Part shown: in pieces, positions 51,871 to 61,595 of the stretch
How positions within the stretch are numbered: the stretch's first letter is position 1
How the letters are laid out: the number at the start of each line of letters is the position of its first letter
NCBI RefSeq assembly: GCF_000716715.1
Contig: NZ_JNYJ01000001.1
Location: 310,001-374,000, forward strand
DNA length: 64,000 bases
From: Dactylosporangium aurantiacum
Lineage (GTDB): Bacteria > Actinomycetota > Actinomycetes > Mycobacteriales > Micromonosporaceae
Direction of reading: 5' to 3'
Translations under genes and position numbers: made by a program
Notes under the pieces: generated by a model
The model's database searches: none
What the model was told of the DNA's origin: nothing
What the model saw: the letters and a program-made list of their open reading frames with translations, nothing else

Positions 51871-52019
51871 TCACGACCTGTTCACCGATCCCACACCCGA
51901 ACCATCACCGACACAAGAGCCCTTCGACCCCACCGACGCCATACCGTTTACTCAAGCACCGTGAGCAGGCCCACGCGCAGGTATCGGCCAAGCTCCGGCG
52001 CCGTTATCGTGGGAGCGCC

Positions 52020-52682
52020 ATGGCGAAGATCCTCAGCGTAGTCAGCAAGGCCGGACTGGCCCGCGTCGTCAACCCCGTCGCGGCCGCGCTGCTGCGCGCC
52101 GGGGTGACCCCCAACGCGGTGACCGTCGCCGGCACGATCGGCGTGCTCATCGGCAGCGTCGGCTTCGCCACGCGCGGCCACATGGTCATCGCGCTCGTCA
52201 TCGTCACCGTGAGCTGCCTGACCGACATGCTGGACGGGTCCATGGCCCGCCAGCTCGGGGTCAGCAACAAGTTCGGCGCCCTGCTGGACTCCAGCATGGA
52301 CCGGGTCTCCGACGGCGCCATCTTCGGCTCCGTCGCCTACTGGTTCGCCTCCCAGGGCCAGCTGCGCGAGTGCGCCGCGGCGCTGCTGTGCCTGCTCACG
52401 GGGCAGGTCGTGTCGTACGTGAAGGCCCGCGCGGAGGGTCTGGGCATGACCGCCAACGTCGGGCTGGCCGAGCGCACCGAGCGGCTCATCCTCGTCGGCG
52501 TCGGCGGCCTGCTGTTCGGCCTCGGCGTCCGCCACGGCATGGAGGCGGCCCTGTGGCTGCTCGTGCTGCTGTCGGTGATCACGGTGTGGCAGCGGATGTC
52601 GCACGTGTACCGGCAGGCCCGCGACCTCGCGGCCGCCTCCGGCACCGCGGCTGCCGCCGACGGCGACCGGGTCGCTCCGTGA
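52020..52682 (+). CDS. pgsA: CDP-alcohol phosphatidyltransferase (phosphatidylinositol phosphate synthase type)
   Basis: A 220-residue membrane enzyme. The family signature D-G-x2-A-R-x8-G-x3-D-x3-D is complete in LTDMLDGSMARQLGVSNKFG followed by ALLDSSMDRVSDG. In actinobacteria the protein at this place makes phosphatidylinositol phosphate from CDP-diacylglycerol and inositol 1-phosphate, the base for PIM glycolipids. Context (patA and pimA directly downstream, 4-base overlaps) supports that function over phosphatidylglycerol phosphate synthesis. ATG 52020 is preceded by GGGAGCGCC; a TATCGT hexamer lies 14 bp upstream. Confidence 0.92.
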   Translation: MAKILSVVSKAGLARVVNPVAAALLRAGVTPNAVTVAGTIGVLIGSVGFATRGHMVIALVIVTVSCLTDMLDGSMARQLGVSNKFGALLDSSMDRVSDGAIFGSVAYWFASQGQLRECAAALLCLLTGQVVSYVKARAEGLGMTANVGLAERTERLILVGVGGLLFGLGVRHGMEAALWLLVLLSVITVWQRMSHVYRQARDLAAASGTAAAADGDRVAP

Positions 52683-53599
52683 ACCTGGCCGAGCTCGGCT
52701 ACGGCGCCGCGTTCACCCTCATCCCGAAACTGCCCCGGTCCCTCGTCTGGCCGTGCTTCGCCGCGGCGGCGGCGTACGGCTCCCGGCGGTACCGTCGCGG
52801 CAAGGGCGGCAAGGGCACCGTGACGCTCGCGTCCAACCTGCGGCGGGTCGTCGGCGCCGGGCCGTCGGACGCCGAGCTCGCCGACCTGGTCGAGCGCGGG
52901 CTGCGCTCCTACGCCCGCTACTACCTGGAGGCGTTCCGCCTGCCGGGCCGCCCCAGGGCCGAGCACCTCACGAGGTTCCGGCTGGAGCGCGAGGAGCTGC
53001 TCGCCCGGGACGTCGCCGCCGGCACCGGCGCGGTCATCGCCCTGCCGCACGCCGGCAACTGGGACGCCGCCGGCGCGTGGGTCGCGGCCAAGGGCTGGCC
53101 GATCGTGACCGTCGCCGAGCGGCTCAAACCCGAGAGTGTCTACCGGCGCTTCCTGCATTTCCGGCGCTCGTTGGGTATGGAGATCCTGCCGACGAGCGGC
53201 GGTGACCGGCCCGCGTTCGACGTGCTGGAGGAGCGGCTGCGGGCCGGGTACGTGGTGCCGCTGCTCGCCGACCGGGACCTGACCGCCCGGGGCGTCGAGG
53301 TCAGCTTCTTCGGCGGCCGGACCAAGATGCCGGCCGGCCCGGCACTGCTCGCCCTGCGCACCGGCGCCCCGCTGTACGTGGTGTCGATGTGGTTCGATGC
53401 GGATGCGGCCGCCGGCCGCCTCGAAGGGCCGATCCCGCTGCCGGCGCCGCAGGAGGGGGCGCTCGACGTGCGGGTCAGACTGCTCACCCAGCGCATCGCC
53501 GACGTCCTCGCCGAGGGCATCGCCCGCAACCCGCAGGACTGGCACATGCTGCAACGGCTCTGGATCGACACCCCCGTCACCAGCAGCGCCCCGGTGTGA
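52679..53599 (+). CDS. patA: Phosphatidylinositol mannoside acyltransferase
   Basis: A 306-residue LpxL/HtrB-type acyltransferase acting at the cytoplasmic membrane face. The catalytic H-x4-D is in ALPHAGNWDAAGAWVAAKGW (about residue 123); SLGMEILPTSGGDRPAFDVL, PLLADRDLTARGVEVSFFG and MPAGPALLALRTGAPLYVVS follow. In mycobacteria PatA moves palmitate to the mannose of PIM1/PIM2. The GTG at 52679 overlaps the pgsA stop (GTGA), and pimA starts 11 bp after the end, so the three form one PIM operon. Confidence 0.92.
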   Translation: MNLAELGYGAAFTLIPKLPRSLVWPCFAAAAAYGSRRYRRGKGGKGTVTLASNLRRVVGAGPSDAELADLVERGLRSYARYYLEAFRLPGRPRAEHLTRFRLEREELLARDVAAGTGAVIALPHAGNWDAAGAWVAAKGWPIVTVAERLKPESVYRRFLHFRRSLGMEILPTSGGDRPAFDVLEERLRAGYVVPLLADRDLTARGVEVSFFGGRTKMPAGPALLALRTGAPLYVVSMWFDADAAAGRLEGPIPLPAPQEGALDVRVRLLTQRIADVLAEGIARNPQDWHMLQRLWIDTPVTSSAPV

Positions 53600-53610
53600 G
53601 GAGGGCCCAG

Positions 53611-54750
53611 TTGCGCATCGGGATCGTCTGCCCGTACTCCTTCGACGTCCCCGGCGGCGTGCAGAACCACGTCCGCGACCTGGCCGAGACGCTGATCGCC
53701 CTCGGCCACCACGTCAGCGTCCTGGCGCCCGGCGACGAGGAGAGCGGCGAGCAGCCCTACGTCGTGCCCGCCGGCCGGGCGGTGCCCGTGCCGTACAACG
53801 GCTCCGTCGCCCGGGTGTCCTTCGGCCTGATCTCCGCGACCAGGGTGCGGCGCTGGATGGCGGCCGGCCGCTTCGACGTGCTGCACGTGCACGAGCCGCT
53901 CATCCCCAGCCTGTCGATGCTCGCGGTGCTGTCGGCGCGGGGCCCGGTCGTCGCCACGTTCCACACCGCGATGACCCGCTCCCGGGCGCTCGCCGCCGCG
54001 CAGGGGCTCCTGCAGCTGGTCCTGGAGAAGATCACCGGGCGGATCGCCGTCAGCGAGCTGGCCCGCAAGGTCCAGGTCGAGCACCTGGGCGGCAGCGCGT
54101 GGGAGATCCCGAACGGGGTGCAGGTGTCGCGGTACCGCGCCGCCGCCCCGCTGCCCGGCTGGCCGGGTGACGGCGGGACCCTGGGCTTCCTCGGCCGCTT
54201 CACCGAGCCGCGCAAGGGCTTCCCGTTCCTGCTGCGCGCCTTCGCGTCCCTCGCCGCGACCCGCCCCGGGCTGCGGCTGCTGGTCGCCGGGCCGGGTGAC
54301 GTCGAGGAGGTGATGGCCGACTTCCCGGAGGTGGCGCCGTACCGCGACCGCGTCGTCTTCCTCGGCAAGGTCTCCGAGGAGGACAAGGCGCGGATGCTGC
54401 GCAGCGTCGACCTGTACGTGGCGCCCAACACCGGCGGCGAGTCCTTCGGCATGATCCTCACCGAGGCGATGTCGGCCGGCACCACCGTCGTGGCCAGCGA
54501 CCTCGACGCGTTCCGGCGGGTCCTGGACGGCGGCCGGGCCGGCGCGCTCTTCCCGATCGGCGACAGCGCCGCCCTCGCCGCCACCGTCGCCGGCCTGCTC
54601 GACGACCCGGCCCGGCGGGCCGCCCTGGCCGCCCGGGCGAGCGCCGTCGTCGCCGCGTACGACTGGCCCGTCGTCGCCGAGCGTGTCCTCGAGGTGTACG
54701 CGACCGCGATCGAGGTCGCCGGGGCCGTCGTGGAGGAGCCCGTCCCGTAG
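53611..54750 (+). CDS. pimA: Phosphatidyl-myo-inositol alpha-mannosyltransferase PimA
   Basis: A 379-residue GT4-type (GT-B fold) glycosyltransferase. The N-terminal Rossmann domain begins RIGIVCPYSFDVPGGVQNHV (Gly-Gly loop); VLHVHEPLIPSLSMLAVL and VVATFHTAMTRSRAL are PimA-like. The C-terminal donor domain has LGFLGRFTEPRKGFPFLLRA, the E-x7-E motif in VAPNTGGESFGMILTEAMSA, typical for GDP-mannose enzymes. It transfers the first mannose from GDP-Man to phosphatidylinositol. The start is TTG 53611 with GAGGAG 7 nt before; no ATG fits. Third gene of the PIM operon. Confidence 0.94.
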   Translation: MRIGIVCPYSFDVPGGVQNHVRDLAETLIALGHHVSVLAPGDEESGEQPYVVPAGRAVPVPYNGSVARVSFGLISATRVRRWMAAGRFDVLHVHEPLIPSLSMLAVLSARGPVVATFHTAMTRSRALAAAQGLLQLVLEKITGRIAVSELARKVQVEHLGGSAWEIPNGVQVSRYRAAAPLPGWPGDGGTLGFLGRFTEPRKGFPFLLRAFASLAATRPGLRLLVAGPGDVEEVMADFPEVAPYRDRVVFLGKVSEEDKARMLRSVDLYVAPNTGGESFGMILTEAMSAGTTVVASDLDAFRRVLDGGRAGALFPIGDSAALAATVAGLLDDPARRAALAARASAVVAAYDWPVVAERVLEVYATAIEVAGAVVEEPVP

Positions 54751-54760
54751 GCTTCCGCCC

Positions 54761-55249
54761 GTGTGGTGGGTGATCACGGTGGTGGCGGTGGTGGTCCTGG
54801 TGGCCACCTACCTCACCTGGCTCGCGGCGCGCGTCGACCGGCTCCACGCGCGGGCCGTCGCGGCCTACGCCACGCTCGACGCGCACCTGCTGCGCCGGGC
54901 GGTGGCGGCGGTCGCCCTGGCCGAGGCGGCCCAGCTGCCCACCCTCATGTACGCGGCGCGGATCGCGCTGGACGCCGGCCCCGAGGACCGCGAGGTCGCC
55001 GAGAACGACCTGACCAGGCACCTGCGCGAGGCGGCGGCGGAGCGGCAGGAGCCCGACGGCGCACCGCAGGAGGTCCTCGGGGCGCTCGTGCAGGTCAGCC
55101 GGCGGGTGGCGCTGGCCCGGCAGGTGCACAACGACGTGGTCCGCGACGCCCTCGCGGTGCGCCGCAGGCTCCTGGTCAGGCTCTTCCGGATGGCCCGCAA
55201 GCACCCGCGCCCGGCGTACTTCGACGTCGACGACCCGGCACTGCCCTGA
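54761..55249 (+). CDS. Small single-pass membrane protein of the pimA-pdxS interval
   Basis: A 162-residue protein: one N-terminal transmembrane helix (WWVITVVAVVVLVATYLTWL), then LAARVDRLHARAVAAYATLD and other amphipathic helices (RVALARQVHNDVVRDALAVR), a LemA-like arrangement. It ends RPAYFDVDDPALP. The GTG at 54761 lies 7 nt after TAGGCT (54748-54753), which overlaps the end of pimA; leaderless initiation is likely. In mycobacteria the gene at this position (Rv2609c) has a related helical part linked to a NUDIX domain; no NUDIX box is present here. Confidence 0.8.
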   Translation: MWWVITVVAVVVLVATYLTWLAARVDRLHARAVAAYATLDAHLLRRAVAAVALAEAAQLPTLMYAARIALDAGPEDREVAENDLTRHLREAAAERQEPDGAPQEVLGALVQVSRRVALARQVHNDVVRDALAVRRRLLVRLFRMARKHPRPAYFDVDDPALP

Positions 55250-55423
55250 CCCTTCGTCCCGTTTGTCGTGTTTCCGGTTCATCAGGTGTTTCGCGCCCGC
55301 TCAACCGGGAATGTCCTCATCCGGGTTTGTGGGCCGCGAGGTTCCCATTGGACGTCGGAAGTGCTCACCCGCACGGCGTAAACTCAAGATGAATCCCGCT
55401 CACCCTGTTAGGAGTGCTCCGTC

Positions 55424-56328
<905 letters not shown>

Positions 56329-56332
<4 letters not shown>

Positions 56333-56997
56333 CCGCCGGCATGATCATCGGTGTGCTCGCCCTGCAGGGCGATACCCGGGAGCACCTGCACGCCCTGGCC
56401 GAGCTGGACGTCATCGCCCGGCCGGTGCGCCGCCCCGACGAGCTGGACTCGGTCGACGCCCTGATCATCCCCGGCGGCGAGTCCACCGCGATGAGCAAGC
56501 TGGCGATCGAGTTCGGCATGACCGAGCCGCTGCGCAAACGGATCGGCGGCGGCATGCCCACGTACGGATCCTGCGCCGGCATGATCATGCTCGCCGGCAG
56601 CATCCTGGACGGCCGCGCCGACCAGGTGCCCTTCGGCGGGATCGACATGACGGTCCGGCGCAACGCCTTCGGCCGGCAGGTCGACTCGTTCGAAGGCACT
56701 GTCGACATTTCGGACATCGACGGCGGCCCGTTCTCGGCGGTCTTCATCCGCGCCCCCTGGGTCGAGGAGGTGGGTCCGGACGTGCGGGTGCTGGGTCGTG
56801 TGAGTGGACGGTCCGGGCCTTCCGGCGAAGCGGCAAGGGCCGGACTGTCCACAGGTTCGGCCGCCGGTAGGATTGTCGCGGTTCGGCAGCAGCACCTGCT
56901 CGCGACCGCCTTCCATCCCGAGCTCACCGGCGACCTCCGAGTCCATCGGTACTTCGTGGAGATGGCGCGTGAGGCGGGCCAGACGACGGAGGGTTAG
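56329..56997 (+). CDS. pdxT: Pyridoxal 5'-phosphate synthase glutaminase subunit PdxT
   Basis: Glutamine amidotransferase that feeds ammonia to PdxS. In the 222 residues, [20 protein letters not shown] and [20 protein letters not shown] (GGES) are diagnostic; Cys82 in [10 protein letters not shown] is the nucleophile, and His and Glu lie in [12 protein letters not shown] Gly/Ser-rich insertion of about 20 residues ([20 protein letters not shown], nt 56801-56860) sits before [12 protein letters not shown], longer than usual but far from the active site. GTG 56329 overlaps pdxS; ATG 56341 is the alternative start. Confidence 0.95.
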
Positions 56998-57000
56998 GCC

Positions 57001-57756
57001 ATGTCCGGGCACTCAAAATGGGCGACGACCAAGCACAAGAAGGCGGTCATCGACGCCAAGCGCGGCAAGCTCTTCGCCCGCCTGATCAAGAACGTCGAGG
57101 TGGCCGCCCGCACCGGCGGCGGCGACCCCGCCGGTAACCCCACGCTCTTCGACGCCATCCAGAAGGCGAAGAAGAACTCGGTGCCCAACGACAACATCAA
57201 CAACGCCGTCAAGCGCGGCTCCGGCCTCATCGGCGGCGGCGCCGACTGGCAGACCGCGATGTACGAGGGCTACGGCCCCAACGGCGTGGCCATCCTCATC
57301 GAGTGCCTCACCGACAACCGCAACCGCGCCGCGACCGAGGTCCGCGTCGCGCTCACCCGCAACGGCGGCAGTCTCGCCGACGCGGGCAGCGTGTCGTACA
57401 TGTTCAGCCGCAAGGGTGTCATCATCGTGCCCAAGGCCGGCGAGCTCACCGAGGACGACCTGCTCCTCGCCGTGCTGGACGCCGGCGCGGAGGAGGTCAA
57501 CGACCTCGGCGAGGCCTTCGAGATCATCAGCGAGGCCACCGACCTCGTCGCCGTGCGCACCGCCCTGCAGGACGCCGGCATCGACTACGAGTCGGCCGAC
57601 TCCTCCTTCGTCCCCAGCGTGACGGTCCCCTTGGACGAAGAGGGCGCCCGCAAGGTCTTCAAGCTCATCGACGCCCTGGACGACTGCGACGACGTGCAGA
57701 ACGTGTACGCCAACTTCGACGTCTCCGACGAGGTCATGGCGCTCGTCGAGGCCTGA
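57001..57756 (+). CDS. yebC: YebC/TACO1-family protein
   Basis: A 251-residue protein: [60 protein letters not shown] and [20 protein letters not shown] are the family signatures. YebC proteins act as translation factors on poly-proline stretches or as transcription regulators; recent work on family members favours the ribosome. ATG 57001 has GGAGGG 8 nt upstream and is 3 bp after pdxT, so it belongs to that operon. ruvC, which often follows in actinobacteria, is absent here; a terminator hairpin comes next. Confidence 0.95.
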   Translation: MSGHSKWATTKHKKAVIDAKRGKLFARLIKNVEVAARTGGGDPAGNPTLFDAIQKAKKNSVPNDNINNAVKRGSGLIGGGADWQTAMYEGYGPNGVAILIECLTDNRNRAATEVRVALTRNGGSLADAGSVSYMFSRKGVIIVPKAGELTEDDLLLAVLDAGAEEVNDLGEAFEIISEATDLVAVRTALQDAGIDYESADSSFVPSVTVPLDEEGARKVFKLIDALDDCDDVQNVYANFDVSDEVMALVEA

Positions 57757-57774
57757 GTCCGTACAACGGTTCGC

Positions 57775-57805
57775 GGCGCCCCACCCGGCAGTCGGGTGGG
57801 GCGCC
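57775..57805 (+). terminator. Terminator hairpin after yebC
   Basis: A perfect 13-bp stem GGCGCCCCACCCG / CGGGTGGGGCGCC with a 5-nt loop, 18 bp after the stop. No T-run. Confidence 0.75.
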
Positions 57806-57849
57806 GTCGGCGTTGGGGCGCAGCTGTTTGCGCCAGGGGCCGTCCTCGC

Positions 57850-58184
57850 GACAACCGCCTTCCCGACCTCGGCGTGGTGACCAGACTTCCACCTGGGCTC
57901 GCCGCTCATGCGAATCTGCCCGGCACCGCCTACAGCCTGGTGATCGAGATCGTCTCCGAGCATGCCGAAAACGGTGAGTACACCGACAAGGCGCTCTGGT
58001 ATGCGCAGCGTGGTATCCCGGAGTACTGGATTGTCGACCAGACCCCGACTCGCGCCGATGATGACGCTACGTCCAGATGCATCGCCTCACGTTGTCGGGA
58101 GGCAAGCCGGCCTACGTGCGCGACCGTACGCTGCTGCTGTCCGACCTGGAGGCCGAGTACCGAGAGCGGTCGACCGGCAAGTAG
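57850..58184 (+). pseudogene. Uma2-family (DUF820) nuclease remnant, truncated and frameshifted
   Basis: The first part reads RLPDLGVVTRLPPGL, then GTAYSLVIEIVSEHAENGEY and DKALWYAQRGIPEYWIVDQT: the core of Uma2 restriction-endonuclease-like proteins (PD-(D/E)xK fold; E in VIEIVS, K in DKALWY). After about 58060 the match moves to another frame: RYVQMHRLTLSGGKPAYVRD, then LLLSDLEAEYRERSTGK and TAG at 58182-58184. The N-terminal ~60 residues are missing and no start signal is visible. It is therefore a decayed gene between yebC and the two-component system. Confidence 0.75.
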
Positions 58185-58250
58185 GCGTCCGTCGCTCGGC
58201 GACGTCGGCCGGGAGTTGCGGGCGAACCTGACCCCGAGCCGTTCCCGGAG

Positions 58251-58922
58251 TCACTGGCCGGGGCGGACCAGGCCCGACTCGTACGCGTAGACGACCGCCT
58301 GGACGCGGTCGCGGAGGTTGAGCTTCATCAGGACGCGGGCGACGTGGGTCTTCACCGTGGCCTCGCCGACGGTCAGGGCGGCCGCGATCTCGCCGTTGGA
58401 CAGGCCGCGGGCCATCAGGCGCAGGACGTCGGTCTCGCGTGGGGTCAGCTCGGCGAGCTCCGGGGGTGGCTGCGGGCCGGGGGTACCGGCGTAGGAGGCG
58501 ATGACCCGGGTCGTGACCGCCGGGTCGAGCAGGGCCTCGCCGGCGGCGACGACCCGGATCGCGGTGATGAGGTGCTCGGGGGAGGAGACCTTCAGCAGGA
58601 AACCGCTGGCCCCGGCGCGGAGGGCCTCGTACAGGTTGTCGTCGGTGTCGAACGTGGTGAGCACGATGACCCGGGGAGGGTGCGGGGCGGCGAGGAGGGC
58701 GCGGGTCGCGGCGAGGCCGTCCTGGCGGGGCATCGCGATGTCCATGAGGACGACGTCGGGGCGCACGCGGCGGGTCAGGGTGACCGCGTCGACGCCGTCG
58801 CCGGCCTCGCCGACGACCTGCATGTCGGGTTCGGTCTCGATGACCATGCGCAGGCCCGCGCGGACCATGCGCTGGTCGTCGGCGATCACGACGCTGATCG
58901 TGGGCGGCGGCGCGGCGGTCAC
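58251..58922 (-). CDS. NarL/FixJ-family response regulator
   Basis: A 223-residue regulator. Receiver: SVVIADDQRMVRAGLRMVIE, phospho-Asp in VVLMDIAMPRQDG, VIVLTTFDTDD and FLLKVSSPEHL. LuxR-type HTH at about 155-215: ELTPRETDVLRLMARGLSNG and EATVKTHVARVLMKLNLRDR. The GTG at 58922 overlaps the stop of the kinase gene (GTGA), so the pair is co-translated. It presumably binds a promoter controlled by the adjacent kinase; the targets may include the divergent membrane protein gene at 60275. Confidence 0.94.
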   Translation of the reverse strand: MTAAPPPTISVVIADDQRMVRAGLRMVIETEPDMQVVGEAGDGVDAVTLTRRVRPDVVLMDIAMPRQDGLAATRALLAAPHPPRVIVLTTFDTDDNLYEALRAGASGFLLKVSSPEHLITAIRVVAAGEALLDPAVTTRVIASYAGTPGPQPPPELAELTPRETDVLRLMARGLSNGEIAAALTVGEATVKTHVARVLMKLNLRDRVQAVVYAYESGLVRPGQ

Positions 58923-60112
58923 GGCGCCACCAGCAGCGGCAGGCGGGCGTGCACGGCGAAGCCGCCGCCGGGACGGGGGCCGGCGTCGAAGTCGCCGCCG
59001 AACAGGGTGGCGCGCTCCCGCATGCCGATCAGGCCCTGACCGCCACCGGCACCGCGGTCCGCCGGAACGTTGCCGCGGTCGGAGGTGAAGGCGGCGGCCG
59101 GGACCAGCCCGGCCACCCGGGTCGCCGCCGCGCCGGCGGACGGGCCCGAGTCGACGACCGACAGGTGCACGCCGTCGGCGGCGTACCGCAGGCCGACCGT
59201 GACGTGCGCCGGCCCGGCGTGCTTCAGCACGTTCGTCAGGGCCTCCTGCACGATCCGGTACGCCGACAGGTCCGCCGCCGGGGCGAGGGGGACCGGGGTG
59301 CCCTCCCGCCGCAGGGTGACCGTCAGGCCGGCCTCGCCGACCTGGGCGAGCAGGTCGTCGAGGCGGTCCAGGCCGACCGGCGCCGCGGTCGTCCCGCCGG
59401 TGTCGCCGCGCAGCAGGCCCAGGGTGCGGCGCAGCTCGCCGACGGCGTCGCGGCCCGAGGACTCGATGCTGCGCAGCAGGTCCGCGTCGACGGTCAGGCC
59501 CGCGTCGAGGCGGCGGCGGACCACGCCGGCCTGGATCACCATGACGGTGACGCTGTGGGCGACCATGTCGTGCAGCTCCCGGGCGATGCGGACGCGCTCC
59601 TCCATGACCGCCTCCCGGACCCGCTGCTCGCGGATCGCGGCGCGGGCCGCGGCCGCGTCGCTGCTCTGCCGGTGCTGCACGGCGAACGCGGCGCCGAGGA
59701 CCCAGGGGGCGACCGGGAAGAAGAACGCGCCCATCGGGTCGACCGGGTCGACCTGCCAGAAGACGGTGCCGGTCGCGACGGCCAGGGCCAGGCCGGTGAC
59801 CCCGCGCGCCCGGGCGCGCCAGCCGGAGGTGCCGAGCAGCGGCACGTGCCGGCCGACCGTGTACGCCGCGATGATCATGGCGGCGAGCTGCCAGAGGCGG
59901 TAGGGCACGACCTGGTGCGGATACCAGTACTTGAGGCCGGCGACGCAGTTGGCCAGCAGGATGGCCAGCGGGGCGGCCCGGCGCAGGGCGACCAGCGGGG
60001 CGAACGCGGCCAGGACGAACGGCCACCAGCCACCCGGCTGGTGCGCGACCACCTCCTCCGTCAGCGCGAACGCGACGAAGGCGCCCGCCAGCGCGAGATC
60101 CGTCCGGCTCAT
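58919..60112 (-). CDS. NarL-type sensor histidine kinase (HisKA_3)
   Basis: A 397-residue membrane kinase. The N-terminal half has four to five hydrophobic helices (LALAGAFVAFALTEEVVAHQ; WPFVLAAFAPLVALRRAAPL; LWQLAAMIIAAYTVG) without a large extracellular domain. HisKA_3: VMEERVRIARELHDMVAHSV (phospho-His in ELHD). HATPase: YRIVQEALTNVLKHAGPAHV and GGGQGLIGMRERATLFGGDF. ATG 60112 follows AGGTG. It overlaps the regulator by 4 bases and is divergent, with 162 bp between, from the membrane protein gene at 60275. Confidence 0.93.
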   Translation of the reverse strand: MSRTDLALAGAFVAFALTEEVVAHQPGGWWPFVLAAFAPLVALRRAAPLAILLANCVAGLKYWYPHQVVPYRLWQLAAMIIAAYTVGRHVPLLGTSGWRARARGVTGLALAVATGTVFWQVDPVDPMGAFFFPVAPWVLGAAFAVQHRQSSDAAAARAAIREQRVREAVMEERVRIARELHDMVAHSVTVMVIQAGVVRRRLDAGLTVDADLLRSIESSGRDAVGELRRTLGLLRGDTGGTTAAPVGLDRLDDLLAQVGEAGLTVTLRREGTPVPLAPAADLSAYRIVQEALTNVLKHAGPAHVTVGLRYAADGVHLSVVDSGPSAGAAATRVAGLVPAAAFTSDRGNVPADRGAGGGQGLIGMRERATLFGGDFDAGPRPGGGFAVHARLPLLVAP

Positions 60113-60274
60113 GTTCACCTGCTGACCGTAAAGGCTGACCCGGCGCGGGTGAGCCCGTCCGACGGATGACGCGGCGTCCACCTCGCGGCGGAGGGCGGTT
60201 CCGTCCCCGTACGGGCGACCCGCCGGCCCCCGCGTCCGTACGGTGCTGCTCCACCGTAGAACGAGGGGTACCAC

Positions 60275-61537
60275 ATGCGACGTTTCACCCTGCAGTTCCT
60301 GCTCATCCTCGCGCCCGCGTTCCTCGCCGTCGCCACCGCGGTCGATCCCGGCCTCGGCGACGCGCAGGGCATCGGCGTCTACCGCGCGCACCCGGAGGCG
60401 ACCCAGTGGCACTCGGTGCTGCTGCACTGGTCGTGGCTGCTGTTCGCGCCCGCGTTCCTCGGGCTGCTGGCGCCGATCCGGCGCCGCGGCTCGGTCCTGG
60501 CCCGCATCGCGTGGTGCGCGATCGTGTTCGGGCTGGTCACGTTCTCCGCGCTGATGGGGTACGACCTGGCGCTGCTCGCCATGGAGCAGACGATGCCCGA
60601 CGCCGACGTCGCCCGTGCCGACCAGGCGTTCCAGGCGATGGGCTGGGCGCAGTGGGGCTGGCAGGTGCCGGGCCTGGCCGGCTGGGCGGTGGCGCTGCTG
60701 CTGACCCCGGTCGCGGCCGCCTACGCGCGGGTCATCTCCTGGTGGACGGCGGCCGGGGCGCTGCTGGGCACGGTGCTGTACCTGCAGTTCGCGATCTCGC
60801 CGCTGCCGGTGAGCGTCTCCGGGCCGGTGGTGATGCTCGTCGCGTACGGCGTCGCCGGCTGGGAGGCCGGCCGGTTCCGGGCGGCGCAGGACGAGCCGGC
60901 GACGTTCGGCGCGTTCAAGGACGCCGTCGGGCGGGTCTGCCTGGTCGCGGCGCCGGTCGTGTTCGGCGCGGGCCTGCTCACCGTCCCGGGCCTGTCCCCG
61001 GACATCGCGGTCTCGGTGCGCCACCCGGGCCTCGCCCAGGCCAGCGCGTTCCTGCTGCACCTGGCGTGGCTGCTGTTCGTGCCGGGGATGCTGCTGCTCA
61101 TGCGGCGCGGCGGCCGGTTCACCACCGTGGCGGCCGCGGTCACCGCGTTCGCGCTGATGCACTTCAGCGGCCTGATGGTCGGCGACTACAGCGACCTGGC
61201 GGTGCGGCTGACGGTGCCGGCGCAGACCGCGGAGAAGATGAACGAGGCGATGGGCGGGTACGCGCTGTTCACCTTCGGCTGGGCGCTGCCGGCGATGGCG
61301 CTGAGCCTGCTCGGGCTGATCGCGGTGCCGATCGGGGCGGCCGCCGACGGCCTGGTCCGCTGGTGGGTGCCGGTGCTGACCGGGCTGGGCGTGGTGGCGT
61401 TCCTCGCCGTCGGGGTCGGCCCGCTGTCGGTGCTCAGCCCGCTGCTGCTGCTCGCCGGGTTCGGCCTGCTGGCCCGGGCACTGCCGGCGCGCCGCCCGGC
61501 CGCCGGGACGCCCACGCCGCAGCCGGTCGCCGCCTGA
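60275..61537 (+). CDS. Multi-spanning membrane protein with internal two-fold repeat
   Basis: A 420-residue, about 11-helix protein of no family that I recognise. The halves are related: LLHWSWLLFAPAFLGLLAPI...FSALMGYDLALLAMEQTMPD...MGWAQWGWQVPGLAGW (about 49-135) aligns with LLHLAWLLFVPGMLLLMRRG...HFSGLMVGDYSDLAVRLTVP...MGGYALFTFGWALPAM (about 262-350). The shared pattern (LLHxxWLLFxP; GxMxGDYxDLA-like; E-x-MG) points to an ancient duplication, as in many transporters. ATG 60275 has GAGGGG before it. It is divergent from the two-component system and may be its target. Confidence 0.87.
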   Translation: MRRFTLQFLLILAPAFLAVATAVDPGLGDAQGIGVYRAHPEATQWHSVLLHWSWLLFAPAFLGLLAPIRRRGSVLARIAWCAIVFGLVTFSALMGYDLALLAMEQTMPDADVARADQAFQAMGWAQWGWQVPGLAGWAVALLLTPVAAAYARVISWWTAAGALLGTVLYLQFAISPLPVSVSGPVVMLVAYGVAGWEAGRFRAAQDEPATFGAFKDAVGRVCLVAAPVVFGAGLLTVPGLSPDIAVSVRHPGLAQASAFLLHLAWLLFVPGMLLLMRRGGRFTTVAAAVTAFALMHFSGLMVGDYSDLAVRLTVPAQTAEKMNEAMGGYALFTFGWALPAMALSLLGLIAVPIGAAADGLVRWWVPVLTGLGVVAFLAVGVGPLSVLSPLLLLAGFGLLARALPARRPAAGTPTPQPVAA

Positions 61538-61544
61538 ACCCGGC

Positions 61545-61585
61545 GACGGTGGCCGGCCCGTACCGGGGAGGCGCCGGCCACCGTC
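61545..61585. terminator. Bidirectional terminator between the membrane protein and P450 genes
   Basis: GACGGTGGCCGGC (61545-61557) is perfectly complementary to GCCGGCCACCGTC (61573-61585), with a 15-nt loop. It lies 8 bp after one stop codon and 11 bp after the other. Confidence 0.75.
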
Positions 61586-61595
61586 CCGGGCCGGT

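Noticed and set aside
50157..52019. Plus-strand extension of pgsA across the EF-G2 gene
   Set aside because: Only the part from 52020 resembles the CDP-alcohol phosphatidyltransferase family; the rest is antisense to EF-G2.
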